Source: an uncultured Desulfuromonadales bacterium (GTDB lineage: Bacteria > Desulfobacterota > Desulfuromonadia > Desulfuromonadales > Geopsychrobacteraceae). From it: DNA of 52,484 nt. The translations under genes were made by a program, and so were the position numbers. Every line of letters starts with the position of its first letter. Position 1 is the first letter of the stretch. The notes below the pieces were generated by a model, which worked only from the letters and a program-made list of their open reading frames with translations, was not told the origin of the DNA and made no database searches. Positions 1 to 8,678 of the stretch are shown here, one piece after another. The DNA lies in NCBI GenBank assembly GCA_945787295.1, contig CALZHQ010000043.1, positions 1-52,484 of the forward strand. The letters are read 5' to 3'.

Positions 1-1
1 A

Positions 2-97
2 GGCATCGTAGATCATCTGACTCCCTCACATTGTCACGACACAGCAGATCTTTTCACGGAGCACCTGGTTGAATCCGGTTCCCTGGATCAGAAATGA
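2..97 (+). CDS. C-terminal end of an unidentified protein (partial)
   Basis: An open frame enters from the left edge and runs 31 codons to a TGA at 95-97. Its composition is that of a normal soluble protein tail (acidic, His-rich, ending in GSLDQK). The start lies outside the window, so no family can be named. A hairpin that could end the transcript follows about 65 bases downstream. The call rests only on an uninterrupted frame and plausible composition, so it could be chance. Confidence 0.4.
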   Translation, partial: GIVDHLTPSHCHDTADLFTEHLVESGSLDQK

Positions 98-495
98 TCA
101 ATCCTTGATCACGAGCTCAATCGAAATCCGATAACCGATCTTTATGCAGTAACAGATGAAAACCGCTTTTATCCATACGGGATAAAAGCGGCTCTAGTGT
201 TGGCTGAGATCAGATCCATTCTGTAAACTCCATCTCCAACTGACTGACAATTTAATTAAAACGACATCTTTTTTTTATTCAAGCAACCGGCCCAATTTTT
301 TTTAGCTAATCAATATCTTCCAATCGAAAAACAACATTCACAAATAAATACGTAGAGTTGTGAGGATATAATGAATTTTCTGCGGATCCAATGAAGACCG
401 ATGACGAAAAGCAAGAACAGATCTGAATAAACCTGAATGGGGAGCTCAAGCGAACCAGGGATGATGTTCGGTCGGTCTGAAATCCCTGAGCTTAT
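98..495. other. Intergenic stretch, no gene seen
   Basis: This AT-rich stretch lies between the partial left-edge frame and the 3' end of the aldehyde dehydrogenase. Apart from the hairpin at 163-191 I see no ORF with a ribosome-binding site, no tRNA and no repeat. Confidence 0.6.
163..191 (+). terminator. Hairpin, probable transcription terminator
   Basis: A perfect 12-bp stem (CCGCTTTTATCC with GGATAAAAGCGG) closes a 5-nt loop. No clean T-run follows on the plus strand, so termination is likely but not certain. The position fits the end of the transcript that enters from the left edge. Confidence 0.55.
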
Positions 496-2005
496 TCAGT
501 CGAGCAGGTGTTTCGGTAACAAGCTGGCAGAGAAATTCTGTAAGCAGACAGGGCGCAGAAACCTGTGAATAGCGTTGCAACCGACAGAGGTCGATCGGCT
601 ATCGGTTGTCGCCGGATAAGGGCCGCCATGAATCATCGCCCGGCAGACCTCGACGCCGGTTGGAAAGTCGTTCAGGATGAGGCGCCCAGCTTTCCGCTCC
701 AGAATTGAGAACAGTTCACGGCAGAGAGCTTCTTCTTCGGCAGATGCGAGAACCGTCGCTGTCAACTGGCCCTGCAGAGCCGTGGCACACTGCTGAATTT
801 GCAGGAACGAATAACAGACAACGAGCAGCGCTGAAGGCCCGAAAACCTCTTCGGCAAGCAACGGGTCTGCGAGGAAACGATCCGCTGTGGTTCTGAGGAG
901 GGCAGGAGAAACCTGGCAAACGTCGGTCTCAGCCGTTTCAGGGAGCTCACCACTCAGCAGCTCGACCCCTGGCCGTTCATCCAGGGCGGAGAGCCCTGAC
1001 TGGTAGTCCTTTTCCCGCTTTGGCCAGACAGTTCCCGAGCCCGGCCATAAATGACTCAAGCTCCGGACAGTTTAAAACAAACAGGACCCCCGGGTTGGTA
1101 CAGAACTGGCCAACCCCGAGAGTGACCGAGGCGGCATAGTTCTGTGCCAGCTGCTCGGCCCCGTCAGCCAAAGTTCGCGGTAGCACAAAGATCGGGTTGA
1201 TGCTCCCCATCTCGGCAAACACCGGAATTGGCACCGGCCTGGCAGACGCCAGATCGAACAGGGTCCGGCCACCGGCCTGGGAGCCGGTAAAAGCCACCGC
1301 CTGAACTAGCGGATGCTCGACCAATGCTGCGCCCAGTTGGTGACTGTTGCCTTGCAACAGGGAGAAAACCCCCTTCGGCAAACCACATTTTTCGATGGCC
1401 TTGCTGATCGCCTGTCCAGCCAGTTCGGAGGTTCCAGGATGAGCGGGATGCCCCTTGACAATCACCGGACAGCCCGCGGCAAAAGCCGCTGCGGTATCGC
1501 CCCCGGCAACCGAAAAGGCGAACGGGAAATTACTGGCGCCGAATACAGCAACGGGGCCGAGGGGGATTTGAGTCATGCGGATATCGGGGCGTGGCAGCGG
1601 CTGCCGGTCCGGCAATGCGGGGTCGATCTGGGGCTGCAAAAACTCACCGGTACCGACCAAATCGGCAAACATCAGCAGTTGATTGACGGTCCGCGTCAAC
1701 TCACCTTCAAGCCGGGCAACCGGCAAAGCGGTTTCCAGGTTGGCGCGCACAATCAGGTCGGCCTCTAAAGCGCGTAACTGTTCCGCGATTGCCTTAATGA
1801 AATCAGCCCGTTCGGACAAAGGTAGCTGGCGGAAGCGGTTAAAATCACGCTCGGCGGCGTGGGTAGCACGCTCGACCTGAACAGCGGACCCCTCAAAAAA
1901 AACCGGATCTAACTGCTCGCCGCTCGCCGGATTTACAGCATAAAAAGCCTGTCCCTCACCAGTTATCAGCTTACCGGCAATACATGCTCCCCCCGTCAAT
2001 TCCAT
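496..2005 (-). pseudogene. Aldehyde dehydrogenase (ketoglutarate-semialdehyde type), frameshifted
   Basis: This is an NAD(P)-dependent aldehyde dehydrogenase, closest in style to the bacterial alpha-ketoglutaric semialdehyde dehydrogenase group. It oxidises an aldehyde to a carboxylate in the cytoplasm. The start at 2005 is an ATG preceded by GAGGAGG. Visible motifs are the cofactor loop FGASNFPFAF, VAFTGSQAGG, the general-base region FAEMGSINP (Glu about 265) and the nucleophile in VGQFCTNPG (Cys about 302). After about residue 331 the frame breaks. One extra base in the run at 1010-1013 shifts it, and the missing C-terminal ~170 residues, including RSTSVG, continue in the next frame to 496. 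Removing one base gives about 502 residues, close to the family length. It lies 38 bases after the radical SAM gene and may be the last gene of a rhomboid-radical SAM-ALDH transcript. The shift could be real or a sequencing error. Confidence 0.85.
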
Positions 2006-2043
2006 TACATCCTCCTCAACTGCAAACGGCATTCTAAAGTGGG

Positions 2044-2931
2044 TTAAAAATACTCTTCCCCGTAATCGGGTATTTCCCGGCACCACTGCGGTTTGCACCG
2101 CGCCTGCTGCAACGCGGACTCCGCCTGGGCAATTATTTTTCCGCGATCCTTCGGATAACTGCCTGCCAGGTTGAGAATATTCGAGACATGGTTCGAGCGC
2201 AGAATACATTTTTTCGGCTTGAGCAGTTTGACGATCGCCAATGCCTCTTCGATAATCTCACCGTTGGTCAAGGGCTCAATCTGTTCGAAATAAACGTCGT
2301 TGTGCCGTTTAAACATGGTCAACAGGGAAAAGTATTCTGGAGACAGTTGATTGATCCATTCTGCGGTGGCGGCCGCATGCTCAGCACTTCGCGCCCGGCC
2401 GGCAATGCCAAGAATCCCGGTCACGGACAGTTTCAAGCCCGCTTCTTGCGCATTGCGGCAAAGCTCCAGCATCCTCGCCGGTGCAAAGCCCTTGTTGACC
2501 AGTTGCAGGGTTGGACCATCGCCGCTTTCCAAACCGAAATAGAGAATCCGCAGCTTTTTCGCCTTCAACTCGGCGAGTTCAGCAACCGTTTTGCTGGTCA
2601 AACTGTTCGGCGAAGCATAAGCACCGATGCGGGTCAGGTTGGGAAAGTTTTCCGCCAGCAGATCGAGAATCTGCAACAATCCTTGTTGCGGATAAACCAG
2701 AGCATCACCATCGGCGAGAAAAACGCGTTGATAATAGTTGCGATGCTGTTGCGGCACTGCAGCAATTTCCGCGACAATCTCCTCGACCGGGCGGATACGG
2801 AACTGTTTCATCTTGTACATGCCACAGAAACGGCACTGGTTCTGACTGCAGCCGATGGTGATCTGAAATATCAGTGACCGCGCCTCCGAGGGGGGGCGAA
2901 AAACCGGCTCGGCATAAGCAAAATAATACAT
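2044..2931 (-). CDS. Radical SAM domain protein
   Basis: A 295-residue protein that should bind a 4Fe-4S cluster and cleave S-adenosylmethionine; its substrate is unknown. The cluster cysteines are C28, C33 and C36 in GCSQNQCRFCGMYK. The spacing is C-x4-C-x2-C, one residue longer than the textbook CxxxCxxC. A family of small radical SAM proteins with the pattern GCSxNxCxFC is known. Later segments (YFGLESGD, GILGIAG) fit the TIM-barrel core. No B12-binding or SPASM domain is visible. The gene starts 7 bases after the rhomboid gene ends and precedes the aldehyde dehydrogenase, so co-transcription is likely. Confidence 0.85.
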   Translation of the reverse strand: MYYFAYAEPVFRPPSEARSLIFQITIGCSQNQCRFCGMYKMKQFRIRPVEEIVAEIAAVPQQHRNYYQRVFLADGDALVYPQQGLLQILDLLAENFPNLTRIGAYASPNSLTSKTVAELAELKAKKLRILYFGLESGDGPTLQLVNKGFAPARMLELCRNAQEAGLKLSVTGILGIAGRARSAEHAAATAEWINQLSPEYFSLLTMFKRHNDVYFEQIEPLTNGEIIEEALAIVKLLKPKKCILRSNHVSNILNLAGSYPKDRGKIIAQAESALQQARCKPQWCREIPDYGEEYF

Positions 2932-2938
2932 CTGTGCC

Positions 2939-4111
2939 TCAACCCTTCATTGTTGCCCGCTGCTTTTCAATCAAACGCAGCTGCATTCGTGCTTCGGCAG
3001 CCAACTGTTCACTGCGCGCCAGGTCGATCGCCGAAAGAAAGTAATGGTAGGCGCTGGTCTGGTAGCGGGGTTGCTGCAGCATCGCCTTGCCTGCTCCCAG
3101 ATAGGCCTGGTCGATCCGCTCGTCGTTCTGCCGCTCGGCGATAAACCGCCGGAAGATGTGCAAAGCTTCGCGAAAACGCCCCTGCTCGAGCATATGATTG
3201 CCGACCGACATCACATCTGCCGATTCCACCTGCAAGCGGTCTTCACTGCTGTCGAGGTTCAGGTAACAGTCGCTCGCTCCGTCCAGATCACCACTCAACA
3301 CCGCCGGGCAGATCTGCCGCAACGAGGAGAGCGGTTCAGCCGGTTTAGGAGTAGGACGAAACCAACCACTGCGCAAACGGTAGTACTGATCAGCCCCCCA
3401 AGCCACTCCCAGGCCGCCGAGGAAGCCGCCGATATGCGCTCCGTAGGCGACGCCACTTCCTGAAGTGGAGGCAAATAAGAACGGCAGCAGGTTGTCGATC
3501 AGCAGATAAAAACCGAGCACCAAGCGCGCGGACAGATAAACGCTGGTCATGAGAATCGGAAACAGGAACAGAAAGCAGCGCACCCGGTTGCGGGGAAACC
3601 AGAGAAAATAACAGCCGAGCACCCCGGAGATTGCTCCTGAGGCACCGATCAGTGGCACCTGTGAATTGCCGGCAAAAAGAGCAAAGAACAGGGTCGCCGC
3701 GAAACCACAGCCGAGATAAGTCAACAGGTAACGCAAGCGGCCGAGACGGAATTCAACATTGTCACCGAAAATAAACAGGAACAGCATATTTCCGGCCAGA
3801 TGCATAACGCCGCCGTGCAGAAACAGGGAAGATATCAAGGTCAGCGGGGCAAACTCGGCCGGACGGAAGCCATACTGAAAAACCAGCAGGTCATAAGCGC
3901 TGACATTCTGGTATACCTGCTGCGCAGTGACTTTGCCAACCAGATCGAGGACCTGCAGATACTCATGCAGTACCGGGTCCTGAAGATTGATCTTGCTGAG
4001 TCCAGCCGGCAGGCTCACCAGCAGGTAAATGCCGACATTGACCGCAATCAGCGTCCAGGTAACATAAGCTCGCCCCGGCGGGTTGGGCGTATCGGCAACA
4101 GGAAAAAACAT
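2939..4111 (-). CDS. Rhomboid family intramembrane serine protease with C-terminal repeat tail
   Basis: A polytopic inner-membrane protease of 390 residues. The catalytic serine lies in IGASGAISG (about residue 158) and the histidine in YGAHIGGFLGG (about 225). The H-x4-H-x3-N signature before the active site is present as HGGVMHLAGN, and about six hydrophobic segments precede residue 250. The last ~120 residues are soluble and helical with repeated Ala/Gln/Arg patterns (RFREALHIF, YLGAGKAML), resembling tetratricopeptide repeats. I chose the ATG at 4111 (MFFPVADTPN) because GGAG lies 5 bases upstream; a start six codons earlier lacks one. It is transcribed divergently from the TRIC channel gene. 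The substrate is unknown. Confidence 0.88.
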   Translation of the reverse strand: MFFPVADTPNPPGRAYVTWTLIAVNVGIYLLVSLPAGLSKINLQDPVLHEYLQVLDLVGKVTAQQVYQNVSAYDLLVFQYGFRPAEFAPLTLISSLFLHGGVMHLAGNMLFLFIFGDNVEFRLGRLRYLLTYLGCGFAATLFFALFAGNSQVPLIGASGAISGVLGCYFLWFPRNRVRCFLFLFPILMTSVYLSARLVLGFYLLIDNLLPFLFASTSGSGVAYGAHIGGFLGGLGVAWGADQYYRLRSGWFRPTPKPAEPLSSLRQICPAVLSGDLDGASDCYLNLDSSEDRLQVESADVMSVGNHMLEQGRFREALHIFRRFIAERQNDERIDQAYLGAGKAMLQQPRYQTSAYHYFLSAIDLARSEQLAAEARMQLRLIEKQRATMKG

Positions 4112-4233
4112 GCACGCTCCGAATAACAAAAATCATGCAGAACAAATATCCTAGCACATCTGCAGAAGGCAATCCAAAGTTGAACTCTTGCGTTTGCTGC
4201 TGCTTCCAGTTATCTTCCGAGCGGGAGACTTAA

Positions 4234-4836
4234 ATGGAGCTACTCTATCTTCTCGATCTCATCGGCACCGTCGCGTTTGCCGCCTCCGGTGCCTGGGCCG
4301 GTGTCCGGCGCGGCATGGACCTGTTCGGGGTGCTGGTTTTGGGAATGGTCACGGCCATCGGCGGGGGGACCATTCGCGACCTGCTGCTCGGCGACCTCCC
4401 CCCCTTTTGCCTGCGGAATGAAATTTACCTCTGGTTGCCGATCTCAATCGCACTGCTGGTTTTCCTCGCCCATCGCTTTTTACCGAAGATCGAACAGCCG
4501 CTACTCTATCTCGATGCCATCGGCCTCGGCACCTTCATGGTGATCGGTACCGGCAAGGCGATCGCGTTTCAAAGCGGCCCTCTGGGTGCAGTCCTGATGG
4601 GAGTAATGACCGGTACCGCCGGTGGGGTGATGCGCGATGTACTGTCGAACGAAGTCCCGTTAATCATGCGGCGCGAAATATATGCCTCTGCCTGTATCTT
4701 CGGTGGAGCATTGCTGGTTTTCTTGCTGCACCTGGAGGTCGCGGATGAGCTCGCGGTCATATTTTCGGCCTGCAGTGTTATCATTTTGAGATTACTTGCC
4801 ATTCACTACAATTGGTCGCTACCGAAAGCGCCTTGA
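4234..4836 (+). CDS. TRIC-type (UPF0126) membrane channel protein
   Basis: A 200-residue, almost wholly hydrophobic protein with about seven membrane segments. It contains the two internal repeats of the bacterial TRIC/UPF0126 family, each centred on a glycine-rich turn: AIGGGTIRDLLLG near residue 48 and GTAGGVMRDVLSNEVP near 131. Family members form trimeric cation channels, so a role in monovalent-cation movement across the inner membrane is inferred. The start follows GGGAGA seven bases upstream. A weak promoter candidate (TTGCGT at 4188, TTATCT at 4210, 16-bp spacer) lies in the divergent region. The FAH-family gene follows after 39 bases. Confidence 0.9.
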   Translation: MELLYLLDLIGTVAFAASGAWAGVRRGMDLFGVLVLGMVTAIGGGTIRDLLLGDLPPFCLRNEIYLWLPISIALLVFLAHRFLPKIEQPLLYLDAIGLGTFMVIGTGKAIAFQSGPLGAVLMGVMTGTAGGVMRDVLSNEVPLIMRREIYASACIFGGALLVFLLHLEVADELAVIFSACSVIILRLLAIHYNWSLPKAP

Positions 4837-4875
4837 TCAATCTATTCAAAACCCATTCTTCAAAGGAGCGGGACA

Positions 4876-5532
4876 ATGCACAAAGTCAAAATCAAAGGGA
4901 CAAAACAAACCTACCCGGTCGGCAAAATTGTCTGCCTGGGACGCAACTACCTTGACCATATTCGCGAACTGGGCAACCAGGTTCCGGACCGAGCGGTGAT
5001 TTTCTGCAAACCTGCCAGCAGCATATTGGCCGATGGTGGTAAAATTGAGCTGCCGGACTATACACACGATTGCCATCACGAACTTGAATTGGCGGTCCTG
5101 ATCGGCGTCAAAGGCAAGAACATCTCCACAGAAACAGCCTTAACCCATGTTGCCGGCTACGGAGTTGCCCTCGACTTGACCTTACGCGACCTGCAGGCGG
5201 AGCTTAAAGAGAAAGGCCTGCCCTGGGAAATCGCCAAAGGTTTTGACACTTCCTGCCCACTTTCCGATTTTGTTGCGGCCGAACAGGTTCAAAACCCGAA
5301 CAACCTGCGCCTGACGCTGAAGGTGAATGATGAAGTGCGGCAAGATGGCACAACAGCCCAAATGATGCGCTCGATTGAAGAAATTATCGCCGAAATTTCG
5401 TCGTTCTTCACCTTGGAACCGGGTGACATCCTGCTGACCGGAACCCCGGCGGGGGTTAGCCGCATCCAAAGTGGCGATGAGCTTTGGGGTGAGATTGAAC
5501 AGGTCGGCACCCTGAAAGCAAGCGTGGCATGA
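4876..5532 (+). CDS. Fumarylacetoacetate hydrolase (FAH) family protein
   Basis: A 218-residue single-domain FAH-family enzyme, a group that hydrolyses or decarboxylates acylpyruvates and related 2-oxo acids using Mg or Mn. Seen in the sequence are the conserved opening CLGRNYLDH, the acidic metal-ligand region HHELELAVLIG, the ALDLTLRDLQ segment that follows it, AKGFDTSCP, and the closing GDILLTGTPAGV. These match the short YcgM-like branch. AAAGGAG precedes the ATG. The last codons overlap the next gene by four bases (ATGA), so the two are translationally coupled. The substrate cannot be told from sequence. Confidence 0.9.
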   Translation: MHKVKIKGTKQTYPVGKIVCLGRNYLDHIRELGNQVPDRAVIFCKPASSILADGGKIELPDYTHDCHHELELAVLIGVKGKNISTETALTHVAGYGVALDLTLRDLQAELKEKGLPWEIAKGFDTSCPLSDFVAAEQVQNPNNLRLTLKVNDEVRQDGTTAQMMRSIEEIIAEISSFFTLEPGDILLTGTPAGVSRIQSGDELWGEIEQVGTLKASVA

Positions 5533-6407
5533 AACCGAGTATTGCCCTGATCGGACCGGGCAAAGTCGGTTGCGCAGTTGGCAATCGACTGTTCAACAGT
5601 GGCTACCCGATCCACGCGGTCATTGGCCGTGATCAGGTACGCACCGCCGATGCCCGTTCATTCATTGGAGCCGACGAGGCTGTCGCCTCAACAAATCTTC
5701 AGTCTGCAGCAGATGCAGAGATCATCCTGCTCGCGACCACTGATGATCAACTCGAGGGCTTGGCCGCAAAACTTCAGCAGCAGCTTGAATTGAAAGCGAA
5801 CCAGTGCATGGTCCATTTTAGCGGGCTGTACCCGGCGGCGATCCTGACAACTCCTGCCTCCAGCCACAAGGCCCTCTCTATTCACCCCCTGCTCCCTTTT
5901 GCCAACCGGCAGCTCGCTGCGGAAAAGCTGCAGGACTGCCCCTGTGCCCTGGAAGGTGACGCGAGAGCTATTGAACTCGGAAGCGAGCTGATAAAAGCGT
6001 TCGGCGGACAACCATTCCAGATCGATTCCGAAAAAAAAGCACTCTATCATGCCAGTGCCAGTATCGCTTCAAACTTTCTAGTGACCCTATTTGCAACGGC
6101 CGCCAACCTGCTGCCAGAATGTGGCATTGACGCCGCAACGGCAAACAGACTGTTGCTGCCGCTGGTCCAAGCGACACTGGACAATATTGGCCAATTCGGC
6201 ACACAGAGAGGCCTGACCGGGCCAATCGTGCGCGGTGACCAAAATACGGTTGAAAAACATATTGCCAGCCTGGAGTCATCCGCCCCGGAACTCTTACACC
6301 TCTACCAGCTCCTCGGCAGCAAAACGGTTGACCTGGCGAGAGATGCGGCTCGATTATCTCAAGAACAAGCAGACCAGTTACACCGACTGCTCAAGTCTGG
6401 AAAATAA
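5529..6407 (+). CDS. Rossmann-like and DUF2520 domain protein
   Basis: A 292-residue protein resembling NAD(P)-dependent oxidoreductases of the ketopantoate reductase/ProC type. The N-terminus carries the dinucleotide-binding loop IALIGPGKVGCAVGNRL. A middle segment (MVHFSGLYPAAIL, SIHPLLPFA) and a helical C-terminal half (YHASASIASNFLVTL, GPIVRGDQ) are typical of the Rossmann-like/DUF2520 pair. The reaction is unknown. It overlaps the FAH-family gene by four bases, suggesting that both act on related metabolites. This is the last gene of the short operon starting at 4234. Confidence 0.85.
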   Translation: MKPSIALIGPGKVGCAVGNRLFNSGYPIHAVIGRDQVRTADARSFIGADEAVASTNLQSAADAEIILLATTDDQLEGLAAKLQQQLELKANQCMVHFSGLYPAAILTTPASSHKALSIHPLLPFANRQLAAEKLQDCPCALEGDARAIELGSELIKAFGGQPFQIDSEKKALYHASASIASNFLVTLFATAANLLPECGIDAATANRLLLPLVQATLDNIGQFGTQRGLTGPIVRGDQNTVEKHIASLESSAPELLHLYQLLGSKTVDLARDAARLSQEQADQLHRLLKSGK

Positions 6408-6730
6408 CCTTCCAAACTTTCACATTTTTATGTACATCCCGCGACAATATTAACTCCAAACTACGGTGACAAGAAAACAAAACAACCCGCTCTCTTGCCG
6501 GCACACAACCTGTATCACCTTATCAACAATGCCAATATACTGAACTCACGAACTATTTCATATCAGTGATTATTGACCATTTATGTCTAGAATCACAGAC
6601 ATTCAGAAAAGAAATATTCATATCATCCCCCCACGTATAACCAACAAACAGTGTTTTTTAAAAAAACCAATAACTACGGCAAATAATGGCTGTAAATCGA
6701 CTAAACATGTGATATATTTGCCGCGACTAA
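6408..6730. other. Intergenic stretch, no gene seen
   Basis: An AT-rich region between the DUF2520 gene and the promoter of the rhodanese lipoprotein gene. Short frames occur, but none has both a ribosome-binding site and protein-like composition. I see no clear terminator for the upstream operon. Confidence 0.55.
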
Positions 6731-6759
6731 TTACCGACCACTTAAGGTCTCGATATAAC
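6731..6759 (+). promoter_or_regulatory. Sigma-70-like promoter of the rhodanese lipoprotein gene
   Basis: TTACCG at 6731-6736, a 17-bp spacer and TATAAC at 6754-6759. It lies 26 bases before the start codon, so the predicted leader is short and carries AGGAG at 6770-6774. Confidence 0.55.
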
Positions 6760-6784
6760 CCTAAAAAGCAGGAGATGATCAGGC

Positions 6785-7966
6785 ATGAAGAAATGGACCC
6801 TATTGCTGGCAGGAATTTTGGCGGCAGCCTTTTTGCTAACAGGTTGCCAAACCACCAAACCGAATGTTCCAGTGCCAGAAGAAGCTGCAGCGGCAGTTGA
6901 CGAAGCGGCAGCACCGAAAAAGCAGAATGTTCCCCAGGACCCGAAGTTGCGCATTACGACTGCTCAGGTCATGGAAATCATGGCTGGCCCTGATGCAGAG
7001 CAATATTTCATCGTTGATGCCCGTCCGGCGATTAAATTTGATGATGGCCACGTCCCTGGCGCCGTCAGCATCCCCAAAGCGCTGCTTTCCAAGAGCCTCG
7101 ACAAACTCCCCAAAGATAAAACCATCATCTTCTACTGTGGCGGTCTGCACTGCAAGCTCAGCCCGCAATCGGCTGAAATTGCCATGAAAGCCGGATTTGA
7201 GAATGTCAAAGTCTGGTATGAAGGTCAGCCCGGTTGGAACAAGGCCGGTAACTACACTATTATTGAAACCAAAGGCGTTGAGAAGTTCGTCATGAAGCCG
7301 AGCCAAAAGCCTTATGTGCTGGTCGATGCCCGCCCGGCAATTAAATACCAGCAATCCTTTATCCCCAATGCCATCTCGCTACCTAAAGCAGAGTTCGAGC
7401 TGAAAAAAGGCCTGCTGCCGGCAGACAAGAGCGTTCCAGTAATTTTTTACTGCGGCGGGTACAAGTGTGAACTCAGCCATTTAAGCGCAAAAATGGCCCT
7501 GAAACTTGGTTACAAGAAAGTTTCTGTCTACGCTGCCGGACAACCGGCCTGGAAAGAAGCCAAGCTGCCTGTCTGGGGAAATGAAGCAAGTGGCGTGGCC
7601 AAAAAACAAACTCCTGCCAATGCGCTGCCAGAAGCTATCTCAAGCAAAGAATTTAAAGAGCTGGTGACTGCTGGCAAGGTTGCAGTCGTCGATACCCGGT
7701 CGGCAGAAGACTACACGGCTGGCCACATTCCAGGGGCGATTCACGTTTTTGACGAAGACTTTATCTTCAAGGCCAAAGAATCGGTCGCCAAACTGCCGAA
7801 TGAAGGCCGCGTTGTTCTCCACTGCGCGACCGGTGGTCGTGCCGGCGGTTCCTACTACGCAATCCTTGGCGAGTCTGACTACATCAACAAAAACAACCTG
7901 CAATACCTTGATGCCACCATCACCATCGCAGCAGATGGCACTTTTGAGATTGCTGAAGCTCACTAA
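6785..7966 (+). CDS. Lipoprotein with three rhodanese domains
   Basis: A 393-residue exported lipoprotein. The signal peptide ends in the lipobox LLTGC, with Cys21 as the lipidation site. An Ala/Pro-rich linker follows, then three rhodanese-like domains. Domains 1 and 2 carry near-identical loops FYCGGLHCKLS (Cys118, second Cys123) and FYCGGYKCELS (Cys223, second Cys228), and both have the entry motif VDARPAIK. Domain 3 has VDTRSAEDYTAGHIPGA and the classical glycine-rich loop HCATGGRAGG (Cys347). Rhodaneses move sulfane sulfur via a cysteine persulfide, so a periplasmic sulfur-handling role is inferred. The paired-cysteine loops could instead do thiol-disulfide chemistry. The gene stands alone between its own promoter and a strong terminator. 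Confidence 0.88.
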   Translation: MKKWTLLLAGILAAAFLLTGCQTTKPNVPVPEEAAAAVDEAAAPKKQNVPQDPKLRITTAQVMEIMAGPDAEQYFIVDARPAIKFDDGHVPGAVSIPKALLSKSLDKLPKDKTIIFYCGGLHCKLSPQSAEIAMKAGFENVKVWYEGQPGWNKAGNYTIIETKGVEKFVMKPSQKPYVLVDARPAIKYQQSFIPNAISLPKAEFELKKGLLPADKSVPVIFYCGGYKCELSHLSAKMALKLGYKKVSVYAAGQPAWKEAKLPVWGNEASGVAKKQTPANALPEAISSKEFKELVTAGKVAVVDTRSAEDYTAGHIPGAIHVFDEDFIFKAKESVAKLPNEGRVVLHCATGGRAGGSYYAILGESDYINKNNLQYLDATITIAADGTFEIAEAH

Positions 7967-7992
7967 ACCAGGTTCTGCGATCTGAGCCTTTA

Positions 7993-8020
7993 AAGCCCCT
8001 CCATTCTGGAGGGGCTTTTT
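7993..8020 (+). terminator. Rho-independent terminator after the rhodanese gene
   Basis: A perfect 10-bp stem (AAGCCCCTCC with GGAGGGGCTT), a 5-nt loop and a TTTTT tail, 26 bases after the stop codon. Confidence 0.92.
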
Positions 8021-8327
8021 ATTGCATAAACGGTACTGCACATTTTTGAATACCAGAACCAGCACAGAAAGACCGATAAACAGGGAAAGCAAACTCCACT
8101 CTGGCCAGCCGCGGTAACGCAAAACGCGAAGGCAGCTAAAGCAGAAGAAAACAAGGCGGCTTAACGGTTACGGTTTCTAACTATTACAGCATCAGAGACG
8201 GAACAGACCACTCACTGCATCTCCGATTGCTATCCCCACCAAAAAAAAGTAGTATCACGCCAAAGCTCATTTAATATCAGGTCGATCTTGACCCCGGTGA
8301 GCGCCCCCGACAAAGTGGAGAATAGAT
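8021..8327. other. Intergenic stretch, no gene seen
   Basis: Lies between the terminator at 8020 and the zinc-ribbon membrane gene. A hydrophobic frame is open on the minus strand between about 8160 and 8000, but it lacks a ribosome-binding site and runs on through the terminator into the rhodanese gene. I treat it as chance. Confidence 0.5.
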
Positions 8328-8678
8328 GTGATGGATGACAGCCCTTCGATCGACCCTCTTGACTTAGCAAAGGGACTGAAAAAAGTTCGCCAGCGCCGCT
8401 GGTTCCTCTGGTTGACGATCCTGATTTATATTCCGGCAATGATGGTCGCGCTGCAGACGACTGGGGGCTGGGATACGGTCATAAAGGCCTTTATAGCCTG
8501 GCTCATCCTACTCTGTATCTCAGTAGGAATGGCTGTGGTTGTCCGCTGCCCCGACTGTGGCAATTGCTTTCACACCCATGGGCCGACCTTCCTGCCGGTA
8601 CGGCGTTGTGTCCATTGCGGACTGCATGTCTCTGCAGACAAGAACGGGGACGACAGGCTCCAACAGGAGACTAAATAA
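8328..8678 (+). CDS. Small membrane protein with C-terminal zinc ribbon
   Basis: A 116-residue protein of unknown function. A charged N-terminus (KKVRQRR) is followed by two hydrophobic segments, about residues 24-42 and 53-71. The cytosolic tail then has two CxxC knuckles, CPDCG and CVHCG, about 20 residues apart, as in a zinc ribbon. The start is either GTG at 8328 or the adjacent ATG at 8331; GGAG at 8317-8320 serves both. No neighbour suggests a partner. Positive-inside charge supports both termini in the cytoplasm. Confidence 0.7.
   Translation: MMDDSPSIDPLDLAKGLKKVRQRRWFLWLTILIYIPAMMVALQTTGGWDTVIKAFIAWLILLCISVGMAVVVRCPDCGNCFHTHGPTFLPVRRCVHCGLHVSADKNGDDRLQQETK

Noticed and set aside
7640..8122. 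Minus-strand frame with a hydrophobic N-terminal part beginning near 8122
   Set aside because: No ribosome-binding site; it runs through a terminator and into the antisense of the rhodanese gene, so the downstream part cannot be real.
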